Shown here piece after piece: positions 3,897 to 5,573 of a stretch of DNA of 5,573 nucleotides. Within the stretch, counting starts at the first letter, position 1. Every line of letters starts with the position of its first letter. The stretch lies in NCBI GenBank assembly GCA_003535195.1, contig DOHN01000184.1:5833-11405 (forward strand), in the 5' to 3' direction. The translations under genes and the position numbers were made by a program. The DNA is from Ruminiclostridium sp. (GTDB taxonomy: Bacteria > Bacillota > Clostridia > DSM-8532). Under the pieces are notes generated by a model, which was given only the letters and a program-made list of their open reading frames with translations, searched no databases and was not told the DNA's origin.

Positions 3897-5573
3897 TTAC
3901 TTTGCCTTGACCGCTGCCTGTGCTGCAGCCAAGCGGGCAATGGGCACACGGAACGGTGAGCAGGAAACATAGTTTAAACCTGCCTTATGGCAGAATTCTA
4001 CTGATGCCGGATCTCCGCCGTGTTCACCGCAAATACCGAGCTTGATATCAGGGCGTACTTTTCTGCCCAGATCAGCTGCCATCTGAACCAGTCTTCCTAC
4101 ACCGGATTGATCAAGCTTGGCAAAGGGATCAAACTCATAAATTTTCTTTTCATAGTAATCCTCCAGGAATCTGCCGGCATCATCGCGGGAGAAGCCGAAC
4201 GCCATCTGGGTAAGGTCATTGGTGCCAAAGGAAAAGAAATCTGCTTCAGCGGCAATTTCATCAGCGGTAATTGCGGCTCTTGGAATTTCAATCATGGTCC
4301 CGACCTTATATTCCAGCTTAACGCCTGCTTTTTTGATGACTTCGTCTGCTGTCTTAACGACTATATCTTTTACATATTTAAATTCTTTGACATCCCCAAC
4401 CAGCGGAATCATGATTTCAGGCGTTACATTCATGCCTTTCTTATTGACATTGATGGCGGCCTCAATGACGGCTCTGGTCTGCATCTCTGCAATTTCGGGA
4501 TAGGAAACAGCAAGGCGGCAGCCACGGTGCCCCAACATGGGGTTGAACTCATGCAGGCTGACAACAAGAGCCTTCAAATCCTCAAAGGTCATGTCCATTT
4601 CCTTGGCAAGTGCCTGGATTTCCTCATCGTCCTGGGGCAGGAATTCATGAAGCGGGGGATCCAAATAACGAATGGTTACAGGGAAGTCTTTCATTTCACG
4701 GAATAGTCCTTCAAAATCTTCCCGCTGCATGGGCAGAAGCTTTCCAAGTGCTTTTCTTCTTTGCACCTCTGTACGTGCTACAATCATTTCACGCATGGAT
4801 TTGATACGATCAGAATCAAAGAACATATGCTCTGTACGGCACAGGCCAATGCCTTCAGCGCCAAACTGGTAAGCCTGGGCAGCATCTGCCGGAGTATCCG
4901 CATTGGTTCTTACCTTTAAGGTGCGAAGCTCGTCAGCCCAGCTCATAAAGGTACCGAAATCACCTGTCATTTCAGGAGCTGTAGTAGGAAGCTGGCCGGA
5001 ATAGACATTTCCTGTTGATCCATCAAGAGAGAACCAGTCCCCTTCTTTGTAAACTTTGCCGGCTTTATCAGTAAAGGTTTTATTTTCTTCGCTGATCTTT
5101 ACATCTCCGCAACCTGCCACACAGCATCTGCCCATACCACGGGCAACAACGGCAGCATGAGATGTCATTCCCCCACGGGCTGTCAAAATACCCTGTGATA
5201 CATGCATACCCTCAATATCTTCGGGCGATGTTTCAAGCCGGACCAGGATAATCTGCTTCTCTCCATTTCCAAAAGCCTTTGCAGCATCGTCGGCGGTGAA
5301 ATAAATCTTGCCGGTAGCGGCTCCCGGGGAAGCAGGAAGTCCCTTTGCAATGGGCTTGGCATCTTTTAATGCCTTAGCTTCAAAATTCGGATGAAGCAGA
5401 GAGTCCAATTGCTTGGGTTCAACCTTCAAAATGGCTTCTTCTTTTGTTAGCATGCCTTCATGAACAAGGTCAACCGCTATTTTAAGAGCAGCCTGAGCAG
5501 TACGCTTACCGTTTCTGGTCTGAAGCATGAATAATTTGCCGCGCTCAATGGTAAACTCCATATCCTGCATATC
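3897..5573 (-). CDS. ppdK: Pyruvate, phosphate dikinase, C-terminal 558 codons, 5' end outside window
   Basis: Interconverts pyruvate, ATP and phosphate with PEP, AMP and pyrophosphate; in anaerobes often used with pyrophosphate in glycolysis. The frame is open through base 5573, so the Met at 5570 is internal; the full enzyme is about 875 residues and roughly 317 are missing. Counting from that Met: the tail of the ATP-grasp domain (EFTIERGKLFMLQTRNGKRT, 5-24), the phosphohistidine domain with GGMTSHAAVVARGMG (133-147), then the PEP/pyruvate barrel with GLCRTEHMF (242-250), RYLDPPLHEF (301-310), MLGHRGCRL (345-353), IEIPRAA (427-433), GTNDLTQ (449-455) and GICGEHGGDP (512-521). H138 and C514 correspond to the catalytic His455 and Cys831 of the C. 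symbiosum enzyme; R245, R301, E428 and N451 match its substrate-binding residues. T136, two before the His, is the position phosphorylated by PPDK regulatory proteins in relatives. All key residues are intact. Stop TAA is followed by a strong terminator. Confidence 0.98.
   Translation of the reverse strand, partial: DMQDMEFTIERGKLFMLQTRNGKRTAQAALKIAVDLVHEGMLTKEEAILKVEPKQLDSLLHPNFEAKALKDAKPIAKGLPASPGAATGKIYFTADDAAKAFGNGEKQIILVRLETSPEDIEGMHVSQGILTARGGMTSHAAVVARGMGRCCVAGCGDVKISEENKTFTDKAGKVYKEGDWFSLDGSTGNVYSGQLPTTAPEMTGDFGTFMSWADELRTLKVRTNADTPADAAQAYQFGAEGIGLCRTEHMFFDSDRIKSMREMIVARTEVQRRKALGKLLPMQREDFEGLFREMKDFPVTIRYLDPPLHEFLPQDDEEIQALAKEMDMTFEDLKALVVSLHEFNPMLGHRGCRLAVSYPEIAEMQTRAVIEAAINVNKKGMNVTPEIMIPLVGDVKEFKYVKDIVVKTADEVIKKAGVKLEYKVGTMIEIPRAAITADEIAAEADFFSFGTNDLTQMAFGFSRDDAGRFLEDYYEKKIYEFDPFAKLDQSGVGRLVQMAADLGRKVRPDIKLGICGEHGGDPASVEFCHKAGLNYVSCSPFRVPIARLAAAQAAVKAK

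Noticed and set aside
4020..4706. A 228-codon plus-strand frame opposite ppdK, and several smaller ones nearby.
   Set aside because: ppdK on the other strand has unbroken family motifs and catalytic residues; the plus-strand translations have no recognisable domain and no ribosome binding site of note.
1..5573. Search for CRISPR arrays, tRNA or rRNA genes, insertion sequences, phage genes or attachment sites.
   Set aside because: No regularly spaced repeat array, no tRNA-like cloverleaf, no transposase or integrase motifs and no flanking terminal repeats were seen by eye.

Overview
The window looks like chromosomal DNA from a low-to-moderate GC Gram-positive anaerobe of the Clostridia. This rests on strong GGAGG-type ribosome binding sites, a lipoprotein-type ABC-transporter receptor, near-consensus sigma-A promoters, and a pyruvate, phosphate dikinase in which the catalytic positions known from the Clostridium symbiosum enzyme can be followed. 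The genus cannot be fixed from the sequence alone.

Layout: (1) 1-864, minus strand: 5' part (288 codons) of a ribose/allose-type sugar-binding lipoprotein gene; its 3' end lies beyond the left edge. (2) 865-1334: about 470 bases of AT-rich spacer with no firm gene. It holds a possible 57-codon Cys-rich small ORF on the minus strand (910-1083), a 21-bp-spaced direct repeat, a 12-bp palindrome, a tandem 11-bp near-palindrome and a small hairpin. (3) 1335-2183, minus strand: an AraC-family regulator. (4) 2184-2441: a divergent control region with a consensus promoter for the regulator and a promoter with perfect -10 but poor -35 for the next gene. (5) 2442-3719, plus strand: a 425-residue protein of the uroporphyrinogen decarboxylase-like / corrinoid methyltransferase superfamily, not the heme-pathway HemE. 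(6) 3720-3896: convergent spacer with a 12-bp-stem terminator. (7) 3897-5573, minus strand: the C-terminal 558 codons of pyruvate, phosphate dikinase (ppdK), with the start beyond the right edge.

The left two thirds reads as one accessory catabolic locus: a sensor-regulator, a solute receptor (presumably followed off-window by permease and ATPase genes) and a UroD-like enzyme. The most interesting signal is that both spacers flanking araC carry (A/C)GCAA(A/G) direct repeats exactly 21 bp apart. They are oriented the same way relative to the flanking gene and sit at a similar distance upstream of a -10-like box. This is the half-site geometry of AraC-family activators and suggests one regulator driving both arms. 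ppdK is a central-metabolism gene insulated from the locus by the terminator.
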